The notes under the pieces: model-generated
The model's database searches: none
Told to the model about the DNA's origin: nothing
The model's input: the letters and a program-made list of their open reading frames with translations, nothing else
Part shown: positions 1 to 7,088 of the stretch, piece by piece
Layout: each line of letters begins with the position of its first letter
Numbering within the stretch: the first letter of the stretch is position 1
DNA from: a virus
DNA length: 43,780 bases
Strand: one strand, 5' to 3'
IMG/VR virus record: IMGVR_UViG_3300037587_000519
Span: 1 to 43,780 of that record
Made by a program: the position numbers and the translations under genes

Positions 1-127
1 AAAAGGAAATAGAGAATGCAAGAATCTAAAGAAGTAACAAAGGCCAAAATAGCTAATGAAGAGTACTTACTAAAGGCTCGTCAAGAAAATGACCTCATGT
101 ATAAGAAGAGGCACGCTTTGGACTTTG
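1..127. repeat. Left copy of 127-bp direct terminal repeat
   Basis: The first 127 bases are identical to the last 127 (43654-43780). The repeat lies inside a coding region (the start of the 92-aa gene) and the flanking sequence continues in frame across the join, so a circular or circularly permuted molecule of 43,653 bp is the simplest reading. A length of exactly 127 equals a common maximum k-mer of de Bruijn assemblers, so this is probably an assembly overlap and not a physical terminal repeat. Confidence 0.93.
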
Positions 128-294
128 ATATGGAAATCATCAGGCTAGAATGCAGAATAGAGACTGACCATCTATATGCCACTACATCAATCATAAAAGA
201 GTATGGCCCCGAAAGTAGTATGCTGACCTTGATAGATAAGATGCGCGATAAGGGCTTGGAGACACTCGCCAAACATAAAAAAGGAAGTGAGTAG
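16..294 (+). CDS. Hypothetical helical protein (92 aa)
   Basis: Starts at ATG 16 (same base as 43669 in the terminal repeat) after an AAGGAA ribosome site and ends one base before the next gene. The product is charged and mostly helical, with long KAKIANEEYLLKARQEN and DMEIIRLECRIE stretches that suggest a coiled coil. I do not recognise a family. It lies in the rightward early operon, between the ribbon-helix-helix-like gene and the pentapeptide-repeat gene. Confidence 0.75.
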   Translation: MQESKEVTKAKIANEEYLLKARQENDLMYKKRHALDFDMEIIRLECRIETDHLYATTSIIKEYGPESSMLTLIDKMRDKGLETLAKHKKGSE

Positions 295-1041
295 ATGAGC
301 GACGAACAAAGAAACACAGGTGACAGGAACACAGGTTACAGGAACACAGGTGACCGGAACACAGGTGACAGGAACACAGGTTACAGGAACACAGGTGACC
401 GGAACACAGGTGACTGGAACACAGGTAACAGCAACACAGGTGACTGCAACACAGGTTACTGCAACACAGGTTACTGGAACACAGGTGACAGAAACACAGG
501 TAACTGGAACACAGGTTACTGCAACACAGGTGACAGGAACACAGGTTACTGGAACACAGGTGACAGAAACACAGGTAACTGGAACAATTGCAATTTTGAA
601 ACTGGGTATTTTAATACCACTCAATCGGATGATGTTAGAATATTTAATAAATCCTACCCTAGAGAAAAATGGGAGAGTTTAGATAAGCCAGATTTTTTGT
701 ACTTTAATCTTACAGAATGGATTAGAAGTGAAGATATGACGGATAAGGAAAAAGAAGAGAATCCAACTCATGAAACGACATGTGGATATTTAAGAAAATA
801 CGAATACAAAGAAGCTTTTAAAGAGTCTTGGGATGAAGCAAGCAAAGAGGATCGAAAGAAAGTATTTAATCTTCCTAATTTTGACGCTGATATATTACTT
901 GAGATATCCGGCATCGATGTAAGGAAGGATGATAACTCAGATAAAATCAAAACATTGATTGAGGCTCAAAAAGAGTTAGTCGAGAAGGCAGCAGAAATAC
1001 AAAAACAAATTGAGGGGCTACAGAAATACCATGGAGCTTAA
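295..1041 (+). CDS. NTG pentapeptide-repeat protein with conserved C-terminal domain (248 aa)
   Basis: ATG at 295 directly follows the previous stop. Residues 7-96 are 18 uninterrupted five-residue units of the form NTG-D/Y/N-R/W/C/S, then a degenerate unit (residues 97-106). Such units are expected to form a right-handed beta-helix. Residues about 110-215 form a separate domain with PREKWESLDKPDFLYFNLTE, a DMT.KEKEENP segment, GYLRKYEYKEAF, and NFDADILLEISGID, a combination I know from pentapeptide-repeat proteins of phages and bacteria with no defined function. Residues 216-248 look like a coiled coil; the last eight (GLQKYHGA) derive from a duplicated segment read in a different frame. Role unknown; it belongs to an early accessory operon. 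Confidence 0.8.
   Translation: MSDEQRNTGDRNTGYRNTGDRNTGDRNTGYRNTGDRNTGDWNTGNSNTGDCNTGYCNTGYWNTGDRNTGNWNTGYCNTGDRNTGYWNTGDRNTGNWNNCNFETGYFNTTQSDDVRIFNKSYPREKWESLDKPDFLYFNLTEWIRSEDMTDKEKEENPTHETTCGYLRKYEYKEAFKESWDEASKEDRKKVFNLPNFDADILLEISGIDVRKDDNSDKIKTLIEAQKELVEKAAEIQKQIEGLQKYHGA
313..582 (+). repeat. 15-bp tandem repeat array (18 units)
   Basis: Eighteen consecutive 15-bp units around AACACAGGTGACAGG encode the NTG pentapeptides. Because the unit is a multiple of three, gain or loss of units by slippage or recombination keeps the frame. The array leaves other frames open on both strands, which creates long false reading frames (VTGTQ and VPVTC types). Confidence 0.95.
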
Positions 1042-1178
1042 AATGAAGGCGTTAGATAAATCATCACCTAGCGATAATGTCCAGCTTATTATGCTTACCG
1101 GCATGATATCTGGAGTGAATGAAGCAATTAAACAAGCAGAGGGTAGATTATGAGCACAGAGGTGATGGAGCACAGGTT
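1015..1178 (+). repeat. Segmental duplication, copy 1
   Basis: About 160 bp matching 1686-1849 without gaps and with roughly ten substitutions. Its left end replaces the 3' end of the NTG-repeat gene and its right end runs into a fragment of another NTG-repeat gene, so this copy is a recombinant junction. Confidence 0.9.
1043..1153 (+). CDS. Truncated duplicate of the 57-aa gene (36 aa)
   Basis: ATG 1043 to TGA 1153 gives MKALDKSSPSDNVQLIM..., matching residues 22-57 of the intact gene at 1651. The first 21 codons are lost at the duplication boundary. No good ribosome site is visible; translation could be coupled to the stop of the NTG-repeat gene two bases upstream. It overlaps the next fragment by ATGA. 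It may be a remnant and not a working gene. Confidence 0.45.
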   Translation: MKALDKSSPSDNVQLIMLTGMISGVNEAIKQAEGRL

Positions 1179-1212
1179 ACTGGAACACAGGTTTCCCACC
1201 AAAGTTATTTAG
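1150..1212 (+). pseudogene. Broken duplicate of the 65-aa gene
   Basis: Begins MSTEVMEH exactly as the intact gene at 1821, then changes to RLLEHRFPTKVI and stops at 1212, because from about 1173 the DNA is NTG-repeat sequence in another frame. The ATGA overlap with the preceding frame is kept from the parental copy. A recombination event has cut this gene after eight codons. Confidence 0.75.
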
Positions 1213-1348
1213 AACAGATAATGACGATTACTGGCAGTTTCATTTAGACATGCTGAATGATATTGAAGATGGGTTAGGCGATTTCAATGCCGAAATAAGA
1301 CAAGTTGCGCATAAAAGCATAACAACCGATATACTAGTCTCATATTAG
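1166..1348 (+). pseudogene. 3' remnant of a second NTG-repeat gene
   Basis: In the frame of codon 1175-1177 the sequence reads WSTGYWNTGFPPKLF, then about 45 further codons to TAG 1348, with no start codon at the front. The two NTG units match the style of the gene at 295, but the C-terminal tail (DYWQFHLDMLNDIEDGLG) differs. It looks like the end of a different member of the repeat family, joined to the duplicated segment. Confidence 0.6.
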
Positions 1349-1371
1349 TCAGCTCAACCAAGGAGAGCAAC

Positions 1372-1632
1372 ATGAAGAAAGTCTCACTCAGTTACAAGTT
1401 AGTCGAAGGAAGCCACAACAGTGAAGGACAATTTGTTCAACATGGGCCAAAGTTGGAGGAGGAAACACTAACCTTCTATAATGAGTCTGACTTATTGGCT
1501 TGGATCTCGAAGAGTCGTGAAACACAATTCAAGTACATCGAAGTCAGTACAGTATTCTTTAGCCGTAACCAATGCTCAGACGGACGAGCTTTTGATGAGC
1601 TTACCGTATTGTCAAGATTTTTACCTCGATGA
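1372..1632 (+). CDS. Hypothetical protein (86 aa)
   Basis: ATG 1372 with ribosome site AAGGAGAGCAAC just upstream. The protein begins MKKVSLSYKLVEGSHN and contains a LLAWISKSRETQFKYIEVS segment; mixed alpha/beta, soluble, no family recognised. It stands between the two copies of the segmental duplication, so it is part of what the duplication spans. Confidence 0.7.
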   Translation: MKKVSLSYKLVEGSHNSEGQFVQHGPKLEEETLTFYNESDLLAWISKSRETQFKYIEVSTVFFSRNQCSDGRAFDELTVLSRFLPR

Positions 1633-1650
1633 ACTTAAGGAGTTTAAAAA

Positions 1651-1824
1651 ATGAGCAAAAAACAGGAATATATCGACTTCATGAAGGGCTACAGAAATAC
1701 CATAAAGCTTAAAATGAAGGCGCTAGATAAATCATCATCTAGCGATAATGTCCAGCTTATTATGTTTACTGGCATGGTTTCTGGAGTGAATGAAGCAATT
1801 AAACAAGCAGAGGGTAGATTATGA
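1651..1824 (+). CDS. Hypothetical protein (57 aa), intact copy of a duplicated gene
   Basis: ATG 1651 preceded by TTAAGGAG. The protein starts MSKKQEYIDFMKGY and its last 36 residues recur in the truncated copy at 1043. Helical and soluble, unknown function. The stop overlaps the next start as ATGA (1821-1824), so the two genes are probably translationally coupled. Confidence 0.65.
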   Translation: MSKKQEYIDFMKGYRNTIKLKMKALDKSSSSDNVQLIMFTGMVSGVNEAIKQAEGRL

Positions 1825-1849
1825 GCACAGAGGTGATGGAGCATAAGTT
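1686..1849 (+). repeat. Segmental duplication, copy 2
   Basis: Matches 1015-1178 at a constant offset of 671 bp. This copy sits inside two intact overlapping genes (1651-1824 and 1821-2018), so it is the likely parent. Confidence 0.9.
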
Positions 1850-2018
1850 AAGATTTGGTGAAGGTGAAATAATGGAGTTTATTGAGTGTCACGCAAACTT
1901 TCTACTATTATCATTGAGCGAAGAAGATGTTTCTCTTTCTGAGGTAATGATTACCAATGCCGACGATGTTCAGAGAATTATTGACGTGTTAGAATTACAT
2001 AAAGCCCGAATGAGATAA
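1821..2018 (+). CDS. Hypothetical protein (65 aa)
   Basis: ATG 1821 overlaps the upstream stop. The protein MSTEVMEHKLRFGEGE... is acidic with a predicted C-terminal helix (VQRIIDVLELHKARMR). Its first eight codons recur in the broken copy at 1150. No family recognised. Confidence 0.7.
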   Translation: MSTEVMEHKLRFGEGEIMEFIECHANFLLLSLSEEDVSLSEVMITNADDVQRIIDVLELHKARMR

Positions 2019-2068
2019 CAGCAAAGAAGATCCCTAACATAACCATTAACTACTAAAAGGTAAAAATT

Positions 2069-2953
2069 ATGAATGAAGAAACTGAAGTAGCAAAATTGAC
2101 AGAATTCGAGACTAATCTTGTAAACGCGGCACAATCTTGTGAAATCGCACGTCAAGAAAAGAATCACACAATCCAGACTCTTAAGCTCGCCAAGGGCTTA
2201 TCAGATCTCAAAAGGGCTCTATTGGCACCAGAAGTCCTTTCTTTGATAAAAGAGTTAATGAATACCCCAACTGGATTCTTGACTGACAAAGATCCATCCA
2301 AGCCTGTAAAGAATAAAAAAACTCAACAGTGGGAGAATCCAACCCCATATAGCGACAAAATTATTGTTGAATGTGTCGCTGATGCTATGTCAAAAGGGCT
2401 CACTATTCATAATAATGAGTTTAATATCATTGTTGGCCGCATGTACCCTGCACAAGCCGGATTCACAAGAAAGCTTGCAGAGTTTAAGCGCAAGCATAAA
2501 ATAAAAGCCGGCTACATGCCGTCAATTCCAAAAAAGAGCGGTGCTGCATATTTTTGCGAAGCTGTGGCATGGTGGCAAAAAGAAGGTGAAGACAGGCAAG
2601 AAGAAACGATTTCTTGGAATCTTGCTGCATTTTCTGAAGATGCCGCTTTAGGTAAAGTCAAAAAACGGGCCAATGAGTGGTTATTTAATGAGCTTTCCGG
2701 CAACACCTGGACGTCCGCAGAGAATCATATTGATTTTAATCCTACTAAAAATGCCAACGACATTGATATGCCGGAAGAGCCAAGGGAGCAATCAACGCCG
2801 CCAGCGTCAAAAGAAACAGTCTTGGATGCTTTGAATGATGCCGAGACTATTAAAGGACTTGAGGCGAGATATAAAAAAGCTTGTGACATTGGTTTCAGCA
2901 AAGATGACGACATTCACGCCGCATATAATGAGAAAAGAGAGAGCTTTCAATAA
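2069..2953 (+). CDS. RecT-like single-strand DNA annealing protein (294 aa)
   Basis: Probable recombinase that anneals single strands during phage recombination or replication. The core lies at residues 55-140: an LMNTPTGFLTDKD segment, then a helix ending ADAMSKGLTIHNNEFNIIVGR and YPAQAGFTRKL, a pattern I associate with RecT-type phage annealing proteins. Residues 220-294 are charged and probably disordered with a helical end. Ribosome site AAAAGGT; the stop overlaps the next start as TAATG. The neighbouring YqaJ-like exonuclease gene strongly supports a two-component exonuclease/annealase system. The exact RecT subfamily is uncertain. Confidence 0.8.
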   Translation: MNEETEVAKLTEFETNLVNAAQSCEIARQEKNHTIQTLKLAKGLSDLKRALLAPEVLSLIKELMNTPTGFLTDKDPSKPVKNKKTQQWENPTPYSDKIIVECVADAMSKGLTIHNNEFNIIVGRMYPAQAGFTRKLAEFKRKHKIKAGYMPSIPKKSGAAYFCEAVAWWQKEGEDRQEETISWNLAAFSEDAALGKVKKRANEWLFNELSGNTWTSAENHIDFNPTKNANDIDMPEEPREQSTPPASKETVLDALNDAETIKGLEARYKKACDIGFSKDDDIHAAYNEKRESFQ

Positions 2954-3744
2954 TGAAAATCGAAATCCCAGTATTTAAAATTCGTGCCAGCGCTGCAAGT
3001 AAAATTATGGCCAATGGCAAAGGCTCCGGCGGTTTAACCGATAGGCAAAAAGAAGAACTTGCCGACCTTCAAGCAAAAGGAAGTAAATCAAAAAAAGTAC
3101 AGGAGTTAATCGACAAGCGCGATAAACCGCCGGAACTTTCAGCAGGGGCAAAGACTTATTGTAAAGCTTGGCTAAAAGAGCAAAAGGGTTTTTATGGTCG
3201 CCGCAAAGAAATAAAATCTAAGTATCTGGATAAAGGCAATGAGTGTGAGGATGAAGCTATTGGCCTTCTGAATAAAATTCACCTTGAAGATTATATTAAG
3301 AATGAGGAATTTTTTGAAGATGATGACTTGCAGGGCACACCGGATATAATCGCAAACCTCACAAGAGACACAAAATGTAGTTATGATGAAACTACCTTTC
3401 CTTTATTTGAAGACTTCTGTGATGATGATTATTATTGGCAGGGGCAAGTTTACATGGAATTAACCGATAGACCGGCGCATTCAGTTGATTATTGCCTAAT
3501 AGATACTCCAGACCACCTCATAGAGCGAGAAATTGAGTTTGCTGCTTATACTTCTCCAAAGCCTGATGAGGAATTGAGAGAGTATTATTATAATAAAATG
3601 CGGTTTACGGACATCACCAGCTTGAAATTAAGAGTTAAATCTTTCTGCTTTAATCGTGATAAGGAAAAAATTCAGCAGTTGAGGCAGCGCGTTAAAATGT
3701 GCCGTGAGTATATTAAAACTTTAGTGGAGAAGGTGGCGCTTTGA
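2953..3744 (+). CDS. YqaJ/RecE-like exonuclease (263 aa)
   Basis: A PD-(D/E)XK nuclease of the lambda-exonuclease/YqaJ type, expected to resect double-strand ends for the adjacent annealing protein. Residues 92-102 YLDKGNECEDE form the first helix motif; GTPD at 128-131 and DTKCS at 139-143 supply the D...D-x-K catalytic core; YYWQGQVYMEL at 160-170 is the glutamine motif. The start ATG overlaps the upstream stop (TAATG), showing tight coupling. An insertion at 24-60 rich in K and E is predicted to be coiled coil. The next gene starts at TTG inside the stop (TTGA). Confidence 0.88.
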   Translation: MKIEIPVFKIRASAASKIMANGKGSGGLTDRQKEELADLQAKGSKSKKVQELIDKRDKPPELSAGAKTYCKAWLKEQKGFYGRRKEIKSKYLDKGNECEDEAIGLLNKIHLEDYIKNEEFFEDDDLQGTPDIIANLTRDTKCSYDETTFPLFEDFCDDDYYWQGQVYMELTDRPAHSVDYCLIDTPDHLIEREIEFAAYTSPKPDEELREYYYNKMRFTDITSLKLRVKSFCFNRDKEKIQQLRQRVKMCREYIKTLVEKVAL

Positions 3745-3941
3745 GGCTGACCGAGGATCTACCCCACTGCATGAGCTGCGACCTCATAACAGCAGGCAAA
3801 GACGAAGCTATGAAGATTCAGATCGCTGGTGAGCATATCGCAAGGGTAATTAATCTAAGCCAGTCTAAAAGGAAAGTAGAGGATTATTCAATAAAGATAG
3901 TCAACAACCAAGCTTATTTTACGTTAATAAAAGGAGAGTAG
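3741..3941 (+). CDS. Hypothetical protein with TTG start (66 aa)
   Basis: The TTG at 3741 overlaps the exonuclease stop and has a GGAGAAGG ribosome site 7 bases upstream. An ATG at 3771 is a weaker alternative. A CMSCD pair near the N-terminus could bind metal; the C-terminal part has alternating beta-like IKIVNNQAYFTLIKGE. Function unknown. Confidence 0.6.
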   Translation: MRLTEDLPHCMSCDLITAGKDEAMKIQIAGEHIARVINLSQSKRKVEDYSIKIVNNQAYFTLIKGE

Positions 3942-3942
3942 G

Positions 3943-4104
3943 ATGGCTAAATGGCCTAAAGTAACAATCAGCGTCTTAGATATCGATGTAGTCAAAGATC
4001 TAATAAAATTAACCAAAGATTTATTCAATGAGTTAGAGGGTCAGGATTGTTACCCGCCCATTCTTGAGGATTATCGAGATAGAATAGACAAGTTGATTAA
4101 GTAA
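3943..4104 (+). CDS. Hypothetical protein (53 aa)
   Basis: ATG 3943 after AAAGGAGAGTAGG, TAA at 4102-4104. The product begins MAKWPKVTISVLDIDVVKDL and is a small helical soluble protein. The same leader sequence AAAGGAGAGTAGGATG recurs before the next gene, so the ribosome site block was probably duplicated. Confidence 0.65.
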   Translation: MAKWPKVTISVLDIDVVKDLIKLTKDLFNELEGQDCYPPILEDYRDRIDKLIK

Positions 4105-4115
4105 AGGAGAGTAGG

Positions 4116-4436
4116 ATGATTAGAAATGTATTTAGTTTAGGTTTATTATCGTTTGCGGTTTGGATTACTTATGTCAATAAGACAGATCCTTATTTAAATG
4201 TATTAATGGCTTATGCATTTATTGGGTTAGTTTTCATGCCTTTAGTGTTTTTGGGATATGCATTTACGCCAAAGGATAAGCTAAAGCCCCTTGCGGCGAG
4301 TTTATCAAAATTAACACTCAATTTGCTTTGGTGTGTGGTTTGGGTAAAGATGATCATAATGGGTTATTTATGGTCAGGATCACTTGGCATAATTGCGGTG
4401 ATTGGATGCCATTGTATAATGAGGCCGCACTCTTAG
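4116..4436 (+). CDS. Multi-pass membrane protein (106 aa)
   Basis: ATG 4116 with an AAAGGAG ribosome site. Three to four hydrophobic segments: about residues 5-20, 28-48, and one or two in 67-100, with short charged loops (TPKDKLKP). Holins have this size and topology, but it sits in the rightward early operon with recombination genes, so a superinfection-exclusion or other membrane role is equally possible. It is the last rightward gene before the convergent leftward terminator. Confidence 0.65.
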   Translation: MIRNVFSLGLLSFAVWITYVNKTDPYLNVLMAYAFIGLVFMPLVFLGYAFTPKDKLKPLAASLSKLTLNLLWCVVWVKMIIMGYLWSGSLGIIAVIGCHCIMRPHS

Positions 4437-4463
4437 AGATGAATGAAGATAGATAGATAAAAA

Positions 4464-4497
4464 AGCGCTTCAAGTCAAGGGTGGGACTTGAAGCGCT
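4464..4497 (-). terminator. Terminator of the leftward late operon
   Basis: A perfect 13-bp stem (4464-4476 with 4485-4497) and 8-base loop. On the minus strand it is followed by a run of six T, as for a Rho-independent terminator. It lies just after the last leftward gene (stop 4514). On the plus strand there is no T run. Confidence 0.9.
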
Positions 4498-4513
4498 CTG
4501 CAGGGGGGAAGGT

Positions 4514-4687
4514 CTAAGGAATTAAAGGCAACTTTAGGCTCGGGCTTAAATCTTCTAAATCCGATCCTTTTATATATGAGTCTATCTTTATATCACTTGA
4601 ATCCTTAATTGTAATATGGATCTCTTTTTGGATTATGCACGAGGTAAACAGAAATACACACAAGGTAAATTTTAGTTTGCTTTTCAT
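4514..4687 (-). CDS. Small lipoprotein, candidate outer-membrane spanin (57 aa)
   Basis: Start 4687 with an AGGGAG ribosome site. Residues 1-16 MKSKLKFTLCVFLFTS form a signal sequence ending in lipobox LFTSC with Cys16 or Cys17 as the lipidation site; the mature part is about 40 residues. A short lipoprotein at the end of the late operon, close to a membrane-anchored coiled-coil protein (4847-5176), fits the o-spanin role of fusing membranes at lysis. It is not proline-rich as lambda Rz1 is, so the assignment is inferred from topology and location. Confidence 0.6.
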   Translation of the reverse strand: MKSKLKFTLCVFLFTSCIIQKEIHITIKDSSDIKIDSYIKGSDLEDLSPSLKLPLIP

Positions 4688-4821
4688 TGATATCTCCCTG
4701 CTTCTAAGTTATCCAAGAATGAGGTAATCGCGCTCAGGGCCTCTTTGCGGATGGGTGCGGCCTCCACTTGCCCTGTCCTTTTTAGTCCATCTCTGATTGC
4801 TTTGCGTGTGGTGATGCTCAT
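4684..4821 (-). CDS. Hypothetical protein (45 aa) with TRK-x-IR motif
   Basis: I place the start at ATG 4821 (MSITTRKAIRDGL) after AGGAAGGGG; a TTG at 4878 would add 19 residues but overlaps the upstream gene. The N-terminus resembles that of the 146-aa protein at 41995 (MSAPTRKVIREAL), at the other end of the leftward gene set. The rest is a single predicted helix pair. The stop overlaps the lipoprotein start as ATGA. Confidence 0.55.
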   Translation of the reverse strand: MSITTRKAIRDGLKRTGQVEAAPIRKEALSAITSFLDNLEAGRYQ

Positions 4822-4846
4822 TGTACTAACCCCTTCCTGAATACGA

Positions 4847-5176
4847 TTACTTATCTTTCTTGTTATCGAGAACATCAAAAACTTTGCCTAAGAGTTTCTT
4901 TATATCTTTAACATCTTCACCGATGCAGTCAATTTTAACATCGATCTCGGTTTGCTTATTCACTATTTTATTTATCGAGTCTTCATGCTTTTCGAGTCGC
5001 TTCTTGATTGGCCTTATCTTATCATCAACTTTCTTATCCACTTCAATCAAAATATCGCCTTTCTCGGTTTTAGTCTTCATAATGAAAAAAGGACTTACAA
5101 AAGAGATTAGCAATGTTAGCAATCCTAATCCGATAGCAACTTGAGACCCTTCTGAAATACCTAATATAAAACTCAT
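4847..5176 (-). CDS. Membrane-anchored coiled-coil protein, candidate inner-membrane spanin or holin-associated (109 aa)
   Basis: One N-terminal membrane segment at residues 12-33 (VAIGLGLLTLLISFVSPFF), then a highly charged helix from about 37 to 109 with heptad-like spacing (IKKRLEKHEDSINKIVNKQ). N-terminal anchor plus long coiled coil is the i-spanin layout, and a lipoprotein gene lies downstream. Small phage holin-like or XhlA-like proteins also combine these elements, so the precise role is uncertain. Confidence 0.6.
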   Translation of the reverse strand: MSFILGISEGSQVAIGLGLLTLLISFVSPFFIMKTKTEKGDILIEVDKKVDDKIRPIKKRLEKHEDSINKIVNKQTEIDVKIDCIGEDVKDIKKLLGKVFDVLDNKKDK

Positions 5177-5258
5177 TATTTAAACCTATGACAATTTGAC
5201 GTTACTTAATATTGCACTTCAGCCAATAAACTGCAACTTATAGCGTAACATTATACTC

Positions 5259-5657
5259 CTAAACACTAAAATTAAAACTAGCTTTACCGCCGGATCTTAC
5301 AGCCTCAAAGTACTTAATTAACCTTACTCTTGCCATGTGCCGCCGGGCAGTATTGACACCCCATAGATACCATCTGTCTGGCGTATTCTCGATAATAAAT
5401 AAAGATGTTCCAAGCATTTCTACATCAGATCTAAATCGATCCTTTTTGTTTCCGCCTATCGCATAATTCGCATCATGTTGATAAAAGGCAATATTGCAAT
5501 CGATACCATATAGAGTATGCGGAATCATCATCGCTAAAGTTTTATTATTATCTGGCCCCGCATAATCACAACTCGGCTCGTAAGGCCCGATTGCGTCATA
5601 GTAGCTTTTATACTCTGGCAGGTTTATAAACCAATCATGTATTTCTAAGTCATTCAT
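5259..5657 (-). CDS. Phospholipase-A2-like phage protein (132 aa)
   Basis: The segment from residue 46 reads IPHTLYGIDCNIAFYQHDANY, followed by AIGGNKKDRFRSDVEML and a C-terminal RVRLIKYFEAVRSGG. The HD dyad, the downstream D..., and the tyrosine/valine helix match a phage family I know as phospholipase-A2-like, in which His-Asp are the catalytic pair. It lies between the receptor-binding genes and the spanin-like genes, where an endolysin would be expected. It might act on membranes during lysis or entry. No signal peptide is seen. Family moderately sure, activity unproven. Confidence 0.55.
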   Translation of the reverse strand: MNDLEIHDWFINLPEYKSYYDAIGPYEPSCDYAGPDNNKTLAMMIPHTLYGIDCNIAFYQHDANYAIGGNKKDRFRSDVEMLGTSLFIIENTPDRWYLWGVNTARRHMARVRLIKYFEAVRSGGKASFNFSV

Positions 5658-5666
5658 AATTTACCA

Positions 5667-7088
5667 TTAAATAATATAAGTTTGAGTATCGCCGTCTGCT
5701 GTAGCGCTATTCTGCGCAGTGCCATTATTTGAGTTGACGCTTAAATCATTGAGTGAATCATCGTTACTATTCGCCGCGTATGCCATAGCCGCCTTAGATT
5801 GAACCCCTGAAGTAAGTTCATCAAAGGTAATGACTCTATTGCCAGCCCCATACAAAGAAGCAACTTCAACCGAACTAAGAGCAGAGTTAAATATCATTGG
5901 CTGTGTAGCTGATCCGACCATAGAACCCGCTCCAATATTAGGCCCGCCATAATCGCCGATAGAAACACTTGTTGTCGAGTTATGGATACCTGAGCTATAA
6001 GTTGTGCTATTCTCTAAGACTCCATTAATATATATATGGATATCGGTTCCATCATAAACGCCAACTAAATGCTTCCAAGTATCCGAATTTGAGGCAGTAG
6101 TACTTGATACGGTAGTAGTGCTTGTGCCGCCAGAAGAAACAAAGAATTTATATACTCCTGATTCTGATCTTAAGTTCCAGGCTCTTTGATTGTCTGAAAA
6201 GCTATATTTTGAAAAGAATATCTTACTTGCTACTGAATCCTTGACCCATATAGCGACAGTTATATTGCCGGTGATTTGTAAAGTAGCGCCATTACCTGAG
6301 TTGATATAATCAGTGTTATTGAATCCAAAAGAGTTATATACAGCAGTTGTAAACTCCGGCCCAATCTTCCAAGTGACAGGCTGACCATTCACAAATGAAC
6401 CGCCAACAAACGCGCCGTTATTTCCTGCGGTGGATAGGTCGGTTACAGTGTCGTCATTACTACTCAGCTCAAATGCCATTACAGCATCATCTGTTATTGC
6501 GGTATCTATTAGAGAATATTTACACGGCATACCGCCATTGTATATAGTCGCAAAGTTCGCAAGAGATGAGGGAGAATTAAATAACATAGGCTGAGTAACA
6601 TCAAGGTCATTGGAATAAATAGTAAGGTCAATTGTCCCTATCTCAACAACTCCCGATCCAGAAAAACAGGCCCCCTTGGCTGTGGATTGTTCAGAGGCTC
6701 CATTTATACCAACATAAACATTGCCCCCTGTTAATCTGAAATGGACTAAAGATAATGTATCCATAGGCACATCAACTGTCGAAGCAAATGTAGTATTAAC
6801 TATACCATCAACAGAGTGATTGAAGATTATGTTTCCAGAAGTGTTTATTCCGAGCCCCCATGATCTCTGATTTCCTGATTGCGTGAATTTACTCATTATC
6901 CGCTGAGTGTCGAATCTATTCTTAGGATAAACGAAAGCACAACCAGCGAAATCATTAGTCATATCTAGGGTAGCGTGGTCGGCGACTGTAACACCCCGGA
7001 AAGTATCAAGATTGGACATAAAATACTTGGCGAAGTTGGCTACCCCAAGTTTGGCGCTGGTTAATATACCCCTGGCTAACGGTGTCAT
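5667..7088 (-). CDS. LamG/concanavalin-like receptor-binding protein (473 aa)
   Basis: Two laminin-G-like (jelly-roll) domains are visible. The first covers about residues 30-190 and the second about 230-420; the second includes ITVAIWVKDS, RAWNLRSESGVYKFF, WKHLVGVYDGTDIHIYING and SVSIGDYGG, typical of LamG_3 lectin folds. Such domains bind glycans at the tail tip. The start overlaps the upstream fibre gene by one base, so the two are probably co-translated. Likely the distal host-recognition subunit. Confidence 0.75.
   Translation of the reverse strand: MTPLARGILTSAKLGVANFAKYFMSNLDTFRGVTVADHATLDMTNDFAGCAFVYPKNRFDTQRIMSKFTQSGNQRSWGLGINTSGNIIFNHSVDGIVNTTFASTVDVPMDTLSLVHFRLTGGNVYVGINGASEQSTAKGACFSGSGVVEIGTIDLTIYSNDLDVTQPMLFNSPSSLANFATIYNGGMPCKYSLIDTAITDDAVMAFELSSNDDTVTDLSTAGNNGAFVGGSFVNGQPVTWKIGPEFTTAVYNSFGFNNTDYINSGNGATLQITGNITVAIWVKDSVASKIFFSKYSFSDNQRAWNLRSESGVYKFFVSSGGTSTTTVSSTTASNSDTWKHLVGVYDGTDIHIYINGVLENSTTYSSGIHNSTTSVSIGDYGGPNIGAGSMVGSATQPMIFNSALSSVEVASLYGAGNRVITFDELTSGVQSKAAMAYAANSNDDSLNDLSVNSNNGTAQNSATADGDTQTYII

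Noticed and set aside
1-127. Physical direct terminal repeat as packaging end
   Set aside because: It lies mid-gene and has exactly an assembler k-mer length.
313-582. CRISPR array
   Set aside because: The units are contiguous 15-bp coding repeats without spacers, inside a gene with a conserved C-terminal domain.
187-682. Long frames in the NTG array region on other frames and strand (VTGTQ and VPVTC repeats)
   Set aside because: They are by-products of the 15-bp repeat, have no ribosome sites and lose coherence outside the array.
4116-4436. Confident holin call
   Set aside because: Topology fits, but the gene is in the early recombination operon, away from the late genes.
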